Assembly: GCA_012103495.1 (NCBI GenBank)
Contig: WLWR01000083.1
Location: 1-7,245 of the forward strand
Length of the DNA: 7,245 nt
Reading direction: 5' to 3'
DNA from: Legionellales bacterium
Lineage (GTDB): Bacteria > Pseudomonadota > Gammaproteobacteria > WLWR01
The notes under the pieces were generated by a model, which was not told the DNA's origin, made no database searches, and saw only the letters and a list, made by a program, of their open reading frames with translations. A program made the translations under genes and the position numbers. This document shows positions 6,666 through 7,245 of this stretch, one piece after another (position 1 is the first letter of the stretch; the number at the start of each line of letters is the position of its first letter).

Positions 6666-7030
6666 CCGCTTGGCGGTTGTGGCGTGCCAGTGTTTATTCT
6701 TGGGCGGGTTTACAACAAGCTTGGCGATTGCAATGGGCGTTTCGTTTGGAATGTTTGTTAACCCCTTTAGTTTTGATCGCTGCGACTTGGTTGGCGGATC
6801 GAGGATGGCAATGGGGGTTATTGGTTGCCAGTTGGTGGTTGGTGCTGGTGGTGGAATTGATCAATTCGGCGATTGAAACAACCGTTGATCGCATTAGTGC
6901 CGATCTCCATCCTTTATCCAAACAAGCCAAAGATTTGGGGTCAGCGGCGGTGTTTGTCACTTGCATGATGGTGATGATCCTATGGGTAAGTTTGTTGTGG
7001 GAGAATAAGTTTCAATCGTTGATTGGGTGA
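6653..7030 (+). CDS. dgkA: Diacylglycerol kinase (prokaryotic DgkA type), with Gln at a metal-ligand position
   Basis: Small inner-membrane enzyme that phosphorylates diacylglycerol to phosphatidate, recycling lipid left from osmoregulated glucan or LPS modification. It has 125 residues (E. coli 122) and three hydrophobic segments at about 34-48, 52-68 and 97-117. It aligns without gaps to E. coli, offset by one. Glu68, Asn71, Glu75, Asp79, Lys93 and Asp94 match E. coli Glu69 (catalytic base), Asn72, Glu76, Asp80, Lys94 and Asp95; the block VVELINSAIETTVDRI is unmistakable. The position of Glu28, which in E. coli helps bind the metal with Glu76, is Gln27 here (RLQWAFRLE). Start ATG 6653 has GGA 6 bp upstream; the alternative ATG 6662 (ATGA overlap with gcvPB) lacks one. 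The frame stays open further upstream inside gcvPB, but that has no family support. Overlap implies translation coupled to gcvPB. Confidence 0.92.
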   Translation: MVRMTAWRLWRASVYSWAGLQQAWRLQWAFRLECLLTPLVLIAATWLADRGWQWGLLVASWWLVLVVELINSAIETTVDRISADLHPLSKQAKDLGSAAVFVTCMMVMILWVSLLWENKFQSLIG

Positions 7031-7056
7031 AGGTGATCACAGAGTGGGTAGTTTTT

Positions 7057-7072
7057 GGTGATACCGGTCACT
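7057..7072. promoter_or_regulatory. CRP-like dyad GTGA-N6-TCAC
   Basis: GGTGATACCGGTCACT keeps the GTGA-N6-TCAC core of the CRP/Vfr-type binding site (TGTGA-N6-TCACA), with the outermost base of each half-site changed. A TTGAAA at 7092-7097 could be a -35 downstream, but the expected -10 position (GTTGTT) is poor. Eight fixed bases can occur by chance in a window this size. Confidence 0.25.
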
Positions 7073-7126
7073 CGTGAGGGAAGATAATTTTTTGAAAGAA
7101 TTTTAGTAAGGATAGTTGTTTCATCT

Positions 7127-7177
7127 CACGATGCGAATTTTGAGCTCACACTCAGTGGCATCTTGCGGTGTTTTTTT
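7127..7177 (+). terminator. Possible weak intrinsic terminator downstream of dgkA
   Basis: GATGC (7130-7134) pairs with GCATC (7158-7162), enclosing a smaller TGAG/CTCA stem; the outer CAC (7127-7129) can pair with GTG (7168-7170) across a one-sided bulge. Seven T residues follow at 7171-7177. The stem is imperfect, so the call rests mainly on the T-tract and its place after the gcv-dgkA operon. Confidence 0.35.
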
Positions 7178-7195
7178 ATGAAGAAAGTTTTCGCG

Positions 7196-7226
7196 TTCGC
7201 AGCGGTTGGTTCTGCGGGTTTTTTTT
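7196..7226 (+). terminator. Intrinsic terminator hairpin with T8 tract
   Basis: CGCAG (7198-7202) pairs perfectly with CTGCG (7212-7216) around a 9-nt loop, extendable by two T-G pairs, and is followed by eight T residues (7219-7226). This is a short but standard rho-independent terminator layout on the plus strand. It could end the gcv-dgkA operon or a short transcript from the preceding non-coding region. Confidence 0.5.
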
Positions 7227-7245
7227 AATCAAAACAAGGAAATAA

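Larger units (their letters stand above)
7031..7245. other. Non-coding region after dgkA
   Basis: 215 bp to the window end with no supportable protein gene on either strand. It is rich in short dyads built from GTGA/TCAC (GTGATCAC at 7033-7040, GTGA-N6-TCAC at 7058-7071, TCAC-TC-GTGA at 7068-7077), followed by an AT-rich stretch and two T-tracts. The final bases contain AAGGAAAT, which could be the ribosome binding site of a gene starting just beyond the edge. Confidence 0.6.

Noticed and set aside
7178..7228. A 16-codon frame starting ATG 7178 (MKKVFAFAAVGSAGFF) that looks like a signal peptide start
   Set aside because: No ribosome binding site: a T-tract lies directly before the ATG. The frame ends inside the T8 tract of a terminator hairpin, which explains its phenylalanine end.

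Overview
The window (7,245 bp, moderate GC by eye, many TTG leucine codons) looks like ordinary chromosomal DNA of a gammaproteobacterium. The protein sequences are proteobacterial. The glycine decarboxylase P-protein is split into two genes (gcvPA and gcvPB), as in Legionella, Coxiella and Francisella relatives rather than enterics, so a Legionellales-like host is the best guess. This is inferred from family knowledge, not from a search.

Layout. Minus strand, 1-1159: the first 386 codons of an AGCS-family sodium:alanine/glycine symporter, whose C-terminus lies off the left edge. Positions 1160-1684 hold no secure gene. They contain a short piece that reads like the middle of an IS66-type transposase (about 1347-1475), running in frame into an orphan stretch that I do not recognise. 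Plus strand from 1685: tag (3-methyladenine DNA glycosylase I), then a clear sigma70-type promoter, then the glycine cleavage operon gcvT-gcvH-gcvPA-gcvPB, with dgkA (diacylglycerol kinase) overlapping the end of gcvPB. The last 215 bp are non-coding, with a CRP-like dyad and two possible intrinsic terminators.

How the genes work together. GcvPA/GcvPB decarboxylate glycine and load the aminomethyl group on the lipoyl arm of GcvH. GcvT transfers the methylene to tetrahydrofolate and releases ammonia. The fourth subunit, dihydrolipoamide dehydrogenase, is not in the window and is usually shared with the 2-oxoacid dehydrogenases. A divergent alanine/glycine symporter close by could supply substrate. 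Tag and DgkA have no obvious metabolic link to this pathway; DgkA appears to be translationally coupled to it.

I found no convincing new biological system. The points most worth a second look are the DgkA homologue with Gln in place of a conserved metal-binding Glu, the IS66 relic with an in-frame orphan tail, the palindrome on the gcv promoter, and the structured 3' intergenic region.
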